Positions 22,401-34,047 of a stretch of DNA of 64,000 nucleotides are shown here, one piece after another. The stretch's first letter is position 1; each line of letters begins with the position of its first letter. Made by a program: the position numbers and the translations under genes. Below the pieces are notes generated by a model. The model worked only from the letters and a program-made list of their open reading frames with translations. It did not search any database and was not told the DNA's origin. This DNA is from Zymoseptoria tritici IPO323 (lineage: Eukaryota; Ascomycota; Dothideomycetes; Mycosphaerellales; Mycosphaerellaceae): assembly GCF_000219625.1 (NCBI RefSeq), contig NC_018214.1, positions 124,001 to 188,000 of the forward strand. Direction: 5' to 3'.

Positions 22401-25400
22401 CCAGTAAGGTCAAGGCCAGGTCGCTGCTGTTTCTTGATAGACGGACCGAAGAGATCGTCGTCAAGATCGTCACTATCGTCATCTTCGTCTTCGCTCTCAT
22501 CTGAAGAGACCATAACGTTCTGACCCTTGACGGCATGGTCTTTACCAAAGTCGCCAAGACCAGCGACACCACTGCCAGCTCCCAAACCATTGGCTTTGGC
22601 AAGATTCGCGAGACGAGTGCGTTCAGCCTCAGCCTTTGCCGCCTTGCGCTTCTCAAGAAAGTCTTTTCCAATATTGGCTTTCTGAGCAGCCAGCTTGGCG
22701 GCGGCGTTCGGTCGTGCGGGTAGCTTCTTCGCAAGATCTGGCCTCTTCTCTTGCTTCGCCGCTGCGCTCTTCCACTGCTCGAGATCGATGGCATTCTTCG
22801 GCTTCTTGCCGTCCAAGGTCTTCTGCTTCTTCTCAAGCTTGATTTCCGGCTCGGCTGGTGCAAGTGCATGACCGATATGCTTCTCCAGCGCTTGCTGAAG
22901 CTCAGCTTTATGATTCGGTGTAAGCTTTGTTTTGACTCGCATGTCCTTCTCTGTGCTGAGGATGATGTCTTCGATGTACTTGAGCGACTCCGACGAGATC
23001 TTGAGGTCATTTTCTTGCAGTCGAACGAGCATGTTGGAGATCAAGCCGACTGCTTTCTCGATGAGATACTCATCTCGCAGGCGCAGCCATTTGGCAATGA
23101 ACTTGAATGCCTTGCTTGGGAATTGCAACAAGGTCTTGCCCACCGGCATGCTCGACTTTTGCTTCCCGCCGTGCTCAAACGTGGCGGCAATGAGAGAATA
23201 TTGGTGAAAGGCGAAGTCTGCAAAGTCCATAGTCTCTCGACAGAATTCCGACATGATGGCTTTGGGGAATCCAGCCGCGCTCCAAAGCTCGGTCTGTTCG
23301 AAGATCGTCTCCAAAGTCGTCCAAGTTTGAAACCAGAATTTCCTCAATGCGTCCAGATCTTGCTCGTCGGTGAATGCGCGCGAGCGGAGAATGCCGTCTT
23401 CACTGTCACACAGACTGCCGTAAATGTCTCGGATGAGCTTGAGGGCTGTAGGGCAAGGTCCAAAGACCTTTGCATCCGAGATCAGTTTCAAAGCGTGAGA
23501 CACGGCTCCCAAGGCGGGCGCAAAGAAGGCCAATAGCAGATGTCGCAGACTTCCCCGTCGACCGTCCTCGCCAGACAGAGACTTCAACACACTGAGCGCC
23601 GACTGATGGACACGGTCGTCTCCGCTGAAGAGGAGAGCCATGAGTCCTCGAGCGCCGTCGAATTCTTGGAACAAGTCAGTCAGCTGCTCGGCACCGAAGG
23701 AATCTATCCGCTCCAGAAGTTCGATAGACACGATATTCAGCACTCTATCCAGCGCACTGTCCCATTTATCACAGATAGGCTTGAACTTGTGGTCGATATT
23801 GTTCTTGCCATCTTTGGCGGCGTTCGGCGGCATCATCTCCAAAGTCAAGATGCCTTGCACACCCGTGAGAATATGAATCACCAGGTGAGGTCGGCCCGGC
23901 TTGACATGGCGCGTGCTGAGATTCCACACATTCAGATTCGACTGGCTAATCTCGTGGTCAAGCTCTCTGTTTCTTAGGATGACACGGCGATCGCGAGCAA
24001 GGCTCTTGAGGTCGAGCGCGAGAATGTTCTCAACGACCTCCAAGTCGAGGCCCTGAGTGACGGTGAGTTGGAATTCCTCCTTGTGCTCAGTCTCGCTCAG
24101 TTCGTGCAAGATGTTGGCGATGTGGTCTTTGGACACCGCTTCGATGAGGTGCGCATACACCGGGCCACCGTCGACAGTTTCCGAGATGCGGCGAATGGCC
24201 TCAAGGATGGAGGTGAGACCTTTATGCCATGCCACGCTACTAGCCCAGTGGCTGTATTGGTCTCCTTGATAGTGAAGCATGAGTTGGTTAAGCATGGTTC
24301 GGAGTGGTGGGACCAAAATGCCGGGCTTGATGCTTCGAACGAAGCTGTCCACCCAAGCCATGATCGCGTTAATCTCAGCCACCGGATTGTGCATGCTCTC
24401 TGCGTTTCGTGTGAGGATTTGTTCGAGTCTCGGAGCTCTGCAGATATTCTCAATGACGTTCTGCGGATTGACGGCTCCCATGGCGGCCCAGAAGTCTTGT
24501 GGGCTGAGCTCGATGATGTTGACATACACGGCGATGAGATCCGAGAAGTGGTTGGCGTCGATTTGGAAATGATCGAGCGAGAGCGTGAGGAGGTTGCCGT
24601 TCATCTTGCGCAGGTTTTGTGCGACAAGAGTGGGCGTCAGCTTCGACACGATCAATTTGACTGCGCTCCAAAAGGTGGGCAGAAACTCCAACTCCAACGA
24701 CACAACATGGACTCGATTCATCGCGGGCTCCAGAAATGGCCTGACGCTGTACTCGAACTCATTGGCGAGCATTGGCCGCTTGACTCTGCCGAAGTTGCGC
24801 GTTGCCCACGACAAGCGCATGGGGTTCTTAGAGAAGAGAAACGCCACCATGCCTGGAGCGATAGCTGGCAGTGTGAACTTCCTCTTTGACTGCGCCATTG
24901 CAAAAGGCCTGTCGAAGTATTGCTGAAGCGCCTCCTCATTGCGAAGAAAAGGCACCGACTGCAACGCCTCGAACATGGCGTACATTGCCTCATCTCCCGC
25001 AGAAGTGATCTTGCGTTGTTCTTCTGGCAATCCCACCAACGCCTCAGTCATGCTGTTCAACCCGGAGATGATCCTCGCCGCGTTCATATCATCATATTTT
25101 TTCAAGAAGCTCTGCACGTCTTCCTCGGGATAGTCCTCCTCCAAGCTTTGCCTCAAGCTTGTTCGTGATCGATGATATTCGCGGATGCAAATATCGCAGC
25201 GGGAAAGTTGTTTCGTCAGACACGCTGTCAGACTCTTTTGAAAGGCCACTGCGTCTGCGCCGTCGTAAGCCAGAATCTGCATCGCCAGCATCACCTTCTC
25301 TCGTCTCTGTGTCGCCTCTTCAATCTTCCCTTCTCGAACCACCCTGTCGCTGGGTGTCTCGCCGGTGTGGACATTGCAATGGTCTTCGTCGTAGTAGATG

Positions 25401-25554
25401 TTGAAGTCGTCGGACGTGCTTCGCGGACAGAACCAGTGAATGTCCTGATCGAGGGCGGTGAGTTCCCTGGGTTGTTCGTGATTAGCGGGAGATTTCTAGG
25501 ACATTGACGGGCATGAACTCCTCACTGAATGGCCTTCACCAACACTTCTCCCAT
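19418..25554 (-). CDS. sen1: Sen1-type RNA/DNA helicase
   Basis: Superfamily 1B helicase that terminates non-coding RNA polymerase II transcription and resolves R-loops. A 9-codon first exon (25554..25526, MGEVLVKAI) splices to 25466..19418, giving 2,025 residues. The added exon supplies the only ATG and restores an N-terminus with DQDIHWFCP. The N-terminal half is the helical Sen1_N domain. Helicase motifs: GPPGSGKT (about residue 1298), IIDEAAQCVE (II), GDPKQLPPTV (III), DTQYRMHP (IV), TTDAFQGREAEII (V) and NVGLTRAKCSLWVLG (VI). An acidic stretch (SSDESEDEDDDSDDLDDD) precedes the helicase core, and the C-terminal 230 residues are disordered with basic patches. The length is normal for fungal Sen1. 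Confidence 0.96.
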
Positions 25555-26247
25555 GATTGCAACGCGCCGGGCCAAGCGGGCCCGGCGTAATCACGTAGAC
25601 TGGTTCTATGCCAGAGGGAGGTATCAATGGAAGAATGTCGAGGAGTGGATGCGCATGCGCTTAGTTGTGAGACAATGTGGAGAGACACAAGAGTGTTATC
25701 AGTCAGACCTCGAGGCCGCAGGTGGTAGTCGTGATCGGCGGTGAGGATGTTCGGTAAGAAGTGCTCTCATGAAAGTGGCGGATGTTCTGAGGTCGTGAGT
25801 GAGGTGGAAGATGTCGGTCTTCGAAGTGATGACGATGCGGAGGTGAACTGAGTTGAAAGTGATGGAAGGCCGTGATCACATGAAAGACTTGTCCCAACGC
25901 CAATCGCAATTCACCAGCTTGCAATGGAATGGGAAGCAGAAGAGCTTCGAGTTGGTCGAGTGTTTGACAGAAGTGCTTGCATCTGCACCTCATCTTTCAA
26001 TGTCGTTAGATCCGCGATCTGGCCGACGCGACTGCACGCGAGCGCGACGGATGACGGACCGCGCCGAAAGTCTATCCCAGAGCTTCGTCACGGATATATT
26101 GCAAAGTGATCCGAATAACATACACGAATAGACAATACATCTTGAAGGGGAAAAAGTGAGGTTGGTACGAGGAAACAGTCGCATGAGCCTAAAATGCGCC
26201 ATGTGATCAGCTAGCGAAAGACTTGGAAATGAAAGGTGCCCTTGAAT
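25555..26247. promoter_or_regulatory. Divergent promoter between sen1 and the Ppk6-like gene
   Basis: These 0.69 kb separate two genes transcribed away from each other. Short ORFs on both strands show nothing recognisable. No clear TATA box was found. Confidence 0.45.
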
Positions 26248-28095
26248 ATGTCCTCTGATCTGTTCGCCGCTTTTGGAGACCCGGTATCAGAACCCGTACA
26301 GAAACGGTCACAAGACACACCGGAAGAGGATCCATGGCAGTTCGATGGAGGAGAAGCACAATCATGGCAGGCTGGCACTGCAAGCAATGCAGGAAAGACG
26401 GCAAATGTTGAAGATGGAGAGCACATTGCCGAAGACGACGACGATGATTTCGGAGACTTCGAAGATGCCTCTGCTCCTACAGCACCAGCAGCAACGAAAC
26501 ATGCGCCCTCGACGGAGTCGAATCCTTGGTCTTTCGACTCTCAATCTATCTCAATATATCAGCCGACCACCAGATCGGAGCCTCCCCAAAAGCCAACACC
26601 TCCGAAGAAGTCATCTCTTCCATTCTCTCCCAAACCGCAAGTCCAGGAGAAGCCCTCAAAGATTGGCAAACACCCATTCGCCGACCACATGGACTTCCTC
26701 TTCTCCGGCGGAGACGACGAATACGACGCCGGCGAGGACGAGCTGAATGACCTAGCCACCAATCCCGAGGCCGCCATGGCATATTCGAAACGCATCATTG
26801 CCGAACAGGAGGCCAGATCGAATGGCGTGCCCAGCCCTACAACATACAGCAAACCGACGAAGCCTTTGCCATTCAAGCCGAAGAACGAAGCTGTTCCAGC
26901 GAAGAAGTCAATACCGCAACCTCAACCTCCACGGCCGCCTAATAAGCTCCGCAAGAAGTCGGGGTATGCGCCTGCGAAGGATCCGAATGTTCTTTTTGAT
27001 GCTGAGGATGTTTCGTCGCAAGATGAGGATGATGAGGATGAGTTTGGAGAGTTTGAAGCGGGAACTGCAGACGTCCCACAGCCTGCCGCTGCTCCTTCGA
27101 CCAAGCCTTTGGCATCAAAAGCTCAAGTACCTGGCATTGATCTCCTCGGTCTAGACGATTCATTTGCAAATGACACCACAATGGACGGCATGGCAAGTCC
27201 CGGTCAACAACGAGCTGCACCCGTCTTTGGGCGGGCACTCGACTCCCGGGCGTCTAAGCCCGTCGACTCTACAGCACCCACATCTGCTCCAGCGGAAGAT
27301 ACATGGGAAGACTTCGAAACCGCCGAACCAACCTACCCACCCCCAACCACCAATCCCACACCAAACCCAACCGCATCCTCACCTCCACCTCACCCATCCC
27401 AACCTCCTTCAAAACCCCTCCCCAAAACCCCTCCAACCACAATCCCCCCACCCTCAACCCTCCTCTCCCTCCTCCCCTCCCTCCTCAGCACCCTGCAAAC
27501 CACCCTCCTAACCCCCCTCTCCCACCTCACCTCCAATCCCATCTCACGCTCCGCCCTCCTCTCCCACCCCTCCACCCTCATCTTCCTCCACACCCACCTC
27601 TCCCACCTCCTCGCCCTAGCCCACATCCTCGCCGGCCGCAAATTACGATGGAAGCGAGACAGTATCTTATCACAATCCCATCGCCTCGGCGCCGCAGGAG
27701 GCAAAGGAATGAAACTCGCCGGCGTCGACAAATCCATCCTCATCCGCGAAGATCGCGAGGCACTCGACGCCGTACAAACCTACCGCCCCATCGCATCCAA
27801 ACTTCGAGCCGCGGTCGCATCCATCGTCAAAGATACCCCCTCTGCGACTGGGCTAGTGATACCGGAAATGTCGGAAACAATGCCAGTGAAGAGTCTAAGT
27901 GTGCAGGACGGCGGCTTGACAGGAGTGAGGGCATGTGCATTGTGTGGACTCAAGAGAGAGGAGAGGGTGGCGAAGTGTCATGATTCTGGGGTGGAGGATA
28001 GTTTTGGGGAGTGGTGGGTTGAAGGGGCGGAGATGCATGTTTGTTGTGCGAGGTTTTGGGTGGAGGTTGCGGAGGGGGGGTTGAGGGGACGGTGA
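26248..28095 (+). CDS. Ppk6-like family protein with adaptin-ear-type acidic motifs
   Basis: Single exon, 615 residues from MSSDLFAAFGDP; four extra residues are possible from the ATG at 26236. Fungal relatives are usually named serine/threonine-protein kinase ppk6, but I see no kinase motifs. The N-terminus and middle carry acidic phenylalanine motifs (DDDFGDFEDA and DEFGEFEAG), which resemble peptides that bind clathrin-adaptor ear domains. A disordered Pro/Ser region follows. The C-terminal third is ordered, with LAGRKLRWKRDSILSQSHR and a Cys/His module, CALCGLKREERVAKCHDSG, then EDSFGEWW and HVCCARFW, that could bind zinc. A role in AP-1/clathrin trafficking is inference. The codons at 27,330-27,630 are extremely C-rich. 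Confidence 0.8.
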   Translation: MSSDLFAAFGDPVSEPVQKRSQDTPEEDPWQFDGGEAQSWQAGTASNAGKTANVEDGEHIAEDDDDDFGDFEDASAPTAPAATKHAPSTESNPWSFDSQSISIYQPTTRSEPPQKPTPPKKSSLPFSPKPQVQEKPSKIGKHPFADHMDFLFSGGDDEYDAGEDELNDLATNPEAAMAYSKRIIAEQEARSNGVPSPTTYSKPTKPLPFKPKNEAVPAKKSIPQPQPPRPPNKLRKKSGYAPAKDPNVLFDAEDVSSQDEDDEDEFGEFEAGTADVPQPAAAPSTKPLASKAQVPGIDLLGLDDSFANDTTMDGMASPGQQRAAPVFGRALDSRASKPVDSTAPTSAPAEDTWEDFETAEPTYPPPTTNPTPNPTASSPPPHPSQPPSKPLPKTPPTTIPPPSTLLSLLPSLLSTLQTTLLTPLSHLTSNPISRSALLSHPSTLIFLHTHLSHLLALAHILAGRKLRWKRDSILSQSHRLGAAGGKGMKLAGVDKSILIREDREALDAVQTYRPIASKLRAAVASIVKDTPSATGLVIPEMSETMPVKSLSVQDGGLTGVRACALCGLKREERVAKCHDSGVEDSFGEWWVEGAEMHVCCARFWVEVAEGGLRGR

Positions 28096-29539
28096 TGGGG
28101 GAATTTTTGACAGTGTGGCCTGATATCCGTTGAACACAGCACGACCTAAGGTATATGTAATAACTGTAGTCGTAATTGCACCGTATCGAAAGGACAATTG
28201 TGGTGCAACGAAGGAGGAGATCAACATTTCGAGCCAACCCTAACCCTAAGACGTCGATCACCGACCCTCGCACTTCAGTTCTCTCGCACTTCTTCTTCTT
28301 TCCTCACCACCATCTTCCCCTCCGTGCCCACTGCCTGCAACTCGCACCTCTCACAGGCCTGGATGTCGCCGTCCAAGCTGTATCACGAAAATCTCATCAC
28401 TCCACTGCGCGGTCGTGCCAGGTCCACTACTGTGCCTCCCTCCTGCACGCCCAGCGCTCAAACCCTGTCGGTTTCAGTTTGGACCTGCAGTGCGACCTCA
28501 CACGCTGCTCGAGAGATTTGATTTGAGATACAGCATCAGGTCTCCAGCTCGGTCTGGATCTGATCATTCTGCGAAGAGTTTGCTTGAATTTCTGGAGTCC
28601 GGACGAATTCCTGGACTCTGGTCTCTCCAGGACGAGATCGACTTCCGCCGACCAAGCTTTTGTGGAGCTTCCCACCCACCACGTCTATTTCGACCAGAGG
28701 AACGGCGCACCATTATTACATGCGGTGTGACGGACGTATTGCGAACGTGAACTAGCTGCAGCAGGCGTACCATCAACCTCAGCCAAGCGATGCCAATGGA
28801 CGACGCAGCCCTGTCCTCTTTCTTCCGATCCTAGCGCCTGAACATCTGCCGTGTCGCTGGGCTGGGCGTCGTGGTCGGCGATGGAAGAATAGAAGCTCTT
28901 CTTGACCGCTCTTGCGCCAGCTTTGGGCTACCTGTGTGGCAGACGAAGCATTGATCTTGAGCCCAGCTTGGACCACGAGATACTGGATGTGTGGGTACGC
29001 TTCTCTCTTTTCTGTGCTGTGTGTGTTCATGTTCATGTATGTGTCTATGTTGTGCTCGTACCATTCACTTTCCGTGCACTGTCGTGCGCTCTATCCTTTC
29101 CGCACTACTTGGCTGCATCTCTTCGTTCTATTTTCCTTCTCTTCGTTTCCACGCAATCTATCTCCTCCGACACTCTCGTCCATTCCGTCATCACCCCAGT
29201 CCAACCTCCGGGTCTGCTTCAAACCCACCACGAAACACGATCGACAAGCGGACCCCACACACCTTCTGTACAGAACCCATGCTCGCTCAGCAAACAGGAC
29301 CCGACTCGAAATCAGGCGGAATGGAAATATAGTGGTTCCCCACCGCAGTACCGTACCTCCCTCCGGCCCTCCGCGTGATTGAAGCAAGCAATCAGCACCA
29401 CGCACCACAAATTCCATCTTCCGACGTACAGTGTCATTGTCTGCCACCCGCATGGTGCGTCGCCGCACCCCGGCTGGCCACGCACGATCACACGAGTCCT
29501 TCTGACAATCATCTCATCCTCGTGTGTACTGTATGTGAA
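28096..29539. other. Long upstream region of the Ser/Pro-rich protein gene
   Basis: This is 1.44 kb between tandem genes. It contains a telomere-like motif at 28,236 and pyrimidine-rich tracts near 28,290 and 29,060-29,200, typical of fungal leaders. The in-frame ORF reaching back to 29,375 lacks support beyond the ATG at 29,540. Confidence 0.45.
28236..28250. promoter_or_regulatory. Interstitial telomere-like motif (AACCCTAACCCTAAG)
   Basis: Two CCCTAA units sit in an intergenic region. In fungi such TTAGGG boxes can bind Tbf1/Teb1-type factors in promoters. Two units are too few to indicate a telomere scar. Confidence 0.4.
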
Positions 29540-32500
29540 ATGCAGTCTCCCGCGTTGGCGCAGCACGGTCGGAAGCCCTCTCGACCAAGCTTCACCAACC
29601 ATACGCCTCGTGCGTGGGAATTGAGGGCCCTCAACCCTTCGATGTTTCCCGCCTCCGGCGAAGACATGTCCGAGTCTGATAGAGGGCGATCGTATACCAC
29701 ATCCACCTTCGCTTCCACCTCCGCCATGGGTCAGCGTTCTTCTACTACGTCTCCCACCTCCGGCACTCTTGACCACGACGACCATCGCCGTCACCACCAA
29801 CACAACGAGAGAATCGTGAGGCAGCATTCCATCCACCAATCCGTCGAGGACAACAGCACCACCAGCCCCTACATGCTCGTCACTCTCTCGCGGTCGGAAG
29901 ACTCCTGGTCAATGCTTTCCGACAGCACGAACCCTCCAACGTATTCAACCCTCTACACCGGCGGCATTTCTCGCCGACCAAATCTCGAACCTCGCCCAAA
30001 CCCACCCAACACAACAACCAGAATGATCACCCAAACAAGTCACCTCCGCCTCCCACGGAACAACGACTCTCGCGAACTGGCCTTTTTCTTACGTACAACA
30101 GGACCCAGTATTCCCCGCCAAGTTCCCAACCACCCGGAACCGCCTCGGGTGTATTCTCATCTTCGCCCACCGAGAAGAGCGGTCAGCGTTCCGAAGAGCG
30201 CGCTCAAGTTTTTGAAGTTGCGAGGTGGCGGTGGATCCCAGCAGGGTCGAGGAGGTGCTTTGCCGCCGATGCAGAAGCGGGTTGTAACCGAGGTGCAGGC
30301 GGAGGAAGAGAGGTGCGTCCTTTCTTTTTTTTGTTGACGTTTTGTGGTTCCGAGGAAATGTGACCTGTCGCTTTTTGATCGGCTTTGAGGTGAAAACTTT
30401 GGAACTTTCCACTGACTGTTGTTTTAGATTGTGCCCGCGCGATGAAGGTGGCTTGCTAAGTTCGGTGCAGCAGAAAGTTTCTTCGACAGGTGAGTTACTC
30501 CGTCGTACCTCATCGTCTACGTCGTCGCTTGATCGTTATACATATTCACCAATGCTAATCATGGTGCAGGCACGCCGTACCTGGAGCTTCGAGCACCGAT
30601 CAGTCAACGCCGCATCGGCACCGAGAAGGAAGAGAAGAAGCAAGAGGATATACTGAGGTACGTGTGTCGATGTCATAATCTGTGGAGTAGCCGGCACAGC
30701 ACCAACATCCTACCAATCTAGTCCCGAAGTCTTGGAGTCTCGAGTCTCGGTCCGCTTTCACGACGAACTCAACGGAAGCGATGTACTGAGCAGCTGGCTA
30801 TCCACGCTCAATTTACAACACACCACACCGCAGAGTAGCAGCCAGAAACAGCTGTCACATACCAGCAGTGAGACTCCGCCGAAAGCGACGACATACGAAG
30901 AAGTGGCCCACCGACTGGCACGACAATGTCCTACACCGATTCGCCCTGCTGCATCTGAACCTCCTTCACCAATACCTGAGTCGGCGGTGTCCATGTCAGA
31001 GTCGTATAGAAGTGCATTCGATCAAGAGACTGAGACGGAGTCGTCTGAGACTACACGAGCACCACTGCCACATCCCGCATATCGAAAGCGTCTCACCATC
31101 TCGCTACCAGACGAGGAGTTCCCAGTCAAGCATCCCACATACGACAAAGACGTTGAGATCCGCCATCCATTCCCTCGACGTATGGGAAGCCATCCCGTTC
31201 TCTCGCAAAGAGCGTCGCACATCACTCCTAGCATGTACCAACGTGACGTCTCTGACAGTCCTGGTCCACCTCCGCCAAAGTCTCCCCTTCGTCTCAGACA
31301 CGACCATCGTACCATTGACGGTACGTTGAACAGGAACACTACGACGACTTCCAACGGTCGAGCGACTCCAACACCACGAATGGCTCCGAGCATCAAGTCC
31401 GTCAGCGACTTCCACTTCGACGTCGACCCTATCCGAGCTACTGTTACAACCGAATGCACAGGTCCGATATCACGTCACAAGTCGAGAAACGGAGAAGTAT
31501 TGCAGGGCTACCCTTCTCTTCGAAGAGGCAGTAAATCCGAACGAGCTGTGGAGAGACTTCGTGCTCGGAAGTTGCGTGAGCGACCGACCTTGAACGTTCG
31601 GACGATCGACTCGGTAGTCAACAGCTCGCCGTCCGACATCCATATCAGCAACGCTAACGCTCGCCATCGACTGCGCAAGACGAGACCTCAGATACAGATA
31701 CCTTCTTCCTCATACACTCCACCTTCACGCCAGACTTCCATGTCCTCGAATGGCACTTCTCGATGGGAGCAGCGGATCGCTCACTCTTCCAAAATCCCAG
31801 TATCTCCTGTTCCATCTCTCGCGAGTATTCCCTCCTTCACGCACCAAGAGGAAGGTGCAGAGAGGTTGTCAACTTCAATCCGACGAGAATCAGGCTACAC
31901 ACCCATCTCACCCTCCGCCTGCTCTGAAGCAGCCACCCTCCACCCACCACGAGAATCCCACACCACCTTCCGACAGAGCACCTCAACTCAACGCTCCCAC
32001 TCCCTCCGCATGAGTCGAAGCCCAAGAATGTGTCTCGCCGAACAAGTCCCCTTCTCGAAAGTCCGACCAACTCACTACGCTCCCCGTCCCCGATCCGCCA
32101 GCATGGGCAGAAAACCCGGCAAGCGAGCCCGCAACTCCTCCTCAAACGACTCCCGAAGCCTGAAACAACAAGAAGACAAACTCCCCCGCCAGCACCCCAT
32201 TCTATCAGCAGGAGACTCCTGGCCAGACCTCTCCGTCGCCTCTCCACCCCCGCCTCCAATCCCCGACTTCATGCCTCCTCCACCGACCCGAGCTCTCCCA
32301 CCCACACCACCTGCATCAGGAAGCGAACGTCTCGCCAATACATCCAAGCGTAGACCCTCCCCCAGCGTCACCTCTTCACCCACCACAAACGGAGCCATCC
32401 GAACATCCTCCTCATCATCATCAATCCCCTACCGTCCTCGCACCTCCGAGGAAATCATAAGCAGACTCCCCCAACAAAACGTCGGCACTTCTTTCAGCTC

Positions 32501-33215
32501 GCACACTTCCTCCCGCGTCCCCGCTGTGGCTGCAGATCAAGAAAAAGAAGTCGTCGTCGACAACACCGTCGCCCGGCTCAGCACACCGGCTCCATCCCGC
32601 GCGACGGCACGATTCAACGCCCGGCTCGAAGCGCTGGAGAAACAGAATGCTCTCCTCTCCGCGGCATTGGTCGCCGTTTTACGTACGAATGGGGACTTGA
32701 ACGCCGCCGTCTCACCAGGCGATGCAGTCCCGGGAGCTGTTCAAAGCGGCGTCTCTCCAATCGGTGCAGATGGTCCCGCCGAGATGCCCTTGCCTAGCAG
32801 ACCATCAAGGGACGCAGAGCCTTGGAACCAGAAGTCCCCAGCCATGGCACCACCACAACCCACCCGCCCCAGCGCCGACTCGAATCGACAGAAACCTCCC
32901 GTCCCTCGGAAAGACATCCCCACAGGAACGACCGACTTAACCCTCGTCCAAACCAGCACCGGCAAAATCGTCAACCTAGGAGCAGGAGGGGGAGGCACGA
33001 AAATGATGGCCTGGCAAGCTCGAGTCGCGAAGAGGAGTGGGGGGCTGCCGCCGGCGGGTGGGGGAGGGGTTGGGAGTGGTGGGGAGGGGAGGGCGAGTGG
33101 TGGGGAGGGGAGGGGGGGTCGGGAGAGTAGGGAGAGTGCGAGGAGTGGGGGGAGTGTACAGAGTGGGAGTTTGGGGGCGTTGGATATGTATTTGAGTACG
33201 AGGAGGGGTGGATGA
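29540..33215 (+). CDS. Large Ser/Pro-rich hypothetical protein with C-terminal coiled coil
   Basis: Exons 29540..30312, 30428..30489, 30570..30657 and 30722..33215 join in frame to 1,138 residues; all introns have GT-AG ends. Most of the protein is predicted disordered and rich in Ser, Pro, Thr and Arg, with proline runs near 32,240-32,310. The only ordered-looking part is a short leucine-rich helix (FNARLEALEKQNALLSAALV, near 32,610-32,670), followed by DLTLVQTSTGKIVNLGAGGG and a Gly-rich tail. I do not recognise a function. The Gly-rich tail is encoded by the start of a G-rich tract. No signal peptide or membrane span is seen. Confidence 0.75.
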
Positions 33216-33337
33216 TGGGGATGGAGTATGAGGGGGATAGGGGGAAGGAGTGTGGGGATGAGGGGGTTAGGGGGAAGGAGTGTGGGGATGAGGGGATGAC
33301 GGGGATAGGGGTGAGGGGGAGAGGGGGGAAGGGGGTG
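33050..33337 (+). repeat. G-rich tract with direct repeats, quadruplex-prone
   Basis: The plus strand is dominated by runs of three to six G. Two near-identical ~30-bp units, each with GGGGGAAGGAGTGTGGGGAT, lie at about 33,239-33,298. The tract starts inside the Gly-rich 3' end of the upstream gene and continues past its stop. Confidence 0.75.
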
Positions 33338-33501
33338 ATGATATCGCACGGCCGTTTTTGACGATGGGATGTTCATGGATAATAGATAATTTCGGCATAC
33401 ATATATGGTATATTCGTCAAGAGTCAATCCTAACACCGCAGGTACAGACTTTCAAAGGTTCGCTTTGACAAGCTCTTGTCAGACATCGATATTCGTAGAT
33501 C

Positions 33502-33992
33502 AAAGAAAAGCTATACACGGCATTTCCGCTCAACCTCCAACACCATCTCCGCGAATCTCCTCTAGCCCCAACCTCCGCACCCACTCACCTCTCCCACCCT
33601 CCCACCCTCCCCTCCTATCTCTGCGCCAGATACACTTTCTTCCACCTCATCGTCACCCTAAGCCCCTCCCGCGCCACCGCTACGCTCAGCAGAGTCCACG
33701 TCGTCGGCAGCGTTTCCTATATGCTACACACCGCGGAGACGGTAGACCAGATCGAAGCGCGATTAGCGAGCGAGGAAGGGTTCAACGCAGGAGGCAAGTG
33801 CGGCTGATGGAATCTCCGCGGTGCTGGGGGTGGGGGGTGGAGGAGATTGAGGGCGCGGTGTGGGGTTTGATTGGTTGTTTGGTGTTGGCTTCCTTGGGCG
33901 AGGAGGACGTTGGTGGCTATCGGAGGGAATGGTGGCGTGGTTTACTGTTAGAGGAGATCGAGGAGCGATGGGGAGAGGAAGAGGGTGGCTAG
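33502..33992 (+). CDS. Possible small gene or gene remnant, poorly defined
   Basis: Two frames look protein-like in succession. The first contains FHLIVTLSPSRATATLSRVH and SYMLHTAETVDQIEARLASE and stops at 33,807. The second, from about 33,837, contains EEIEGAVWGLIGCLVLASLG and YRREWWRGLLLEEIEERWG and stops at 33,992. I found no GT-AG intron that joins them in frame, and no convincing start codon. It may be a decayed gene, a gene with an unusual intron, or a chance result of biased composition. The family is not recognised. Confidence 0.25.
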
Positions 33993-34047
33993 CTGACAGG
34001 GAGGATCTAATGGCTTGGTATCGAAACTGCTCTTTCTGCCTTTCGCT

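Noticed and set aside
25703..25993. Minus-strand 96-codon ORF upstream of sen1
   Set aside because: It is His/Thr-rich without family features and lies in a divergent promoter. There is no support for a gene.
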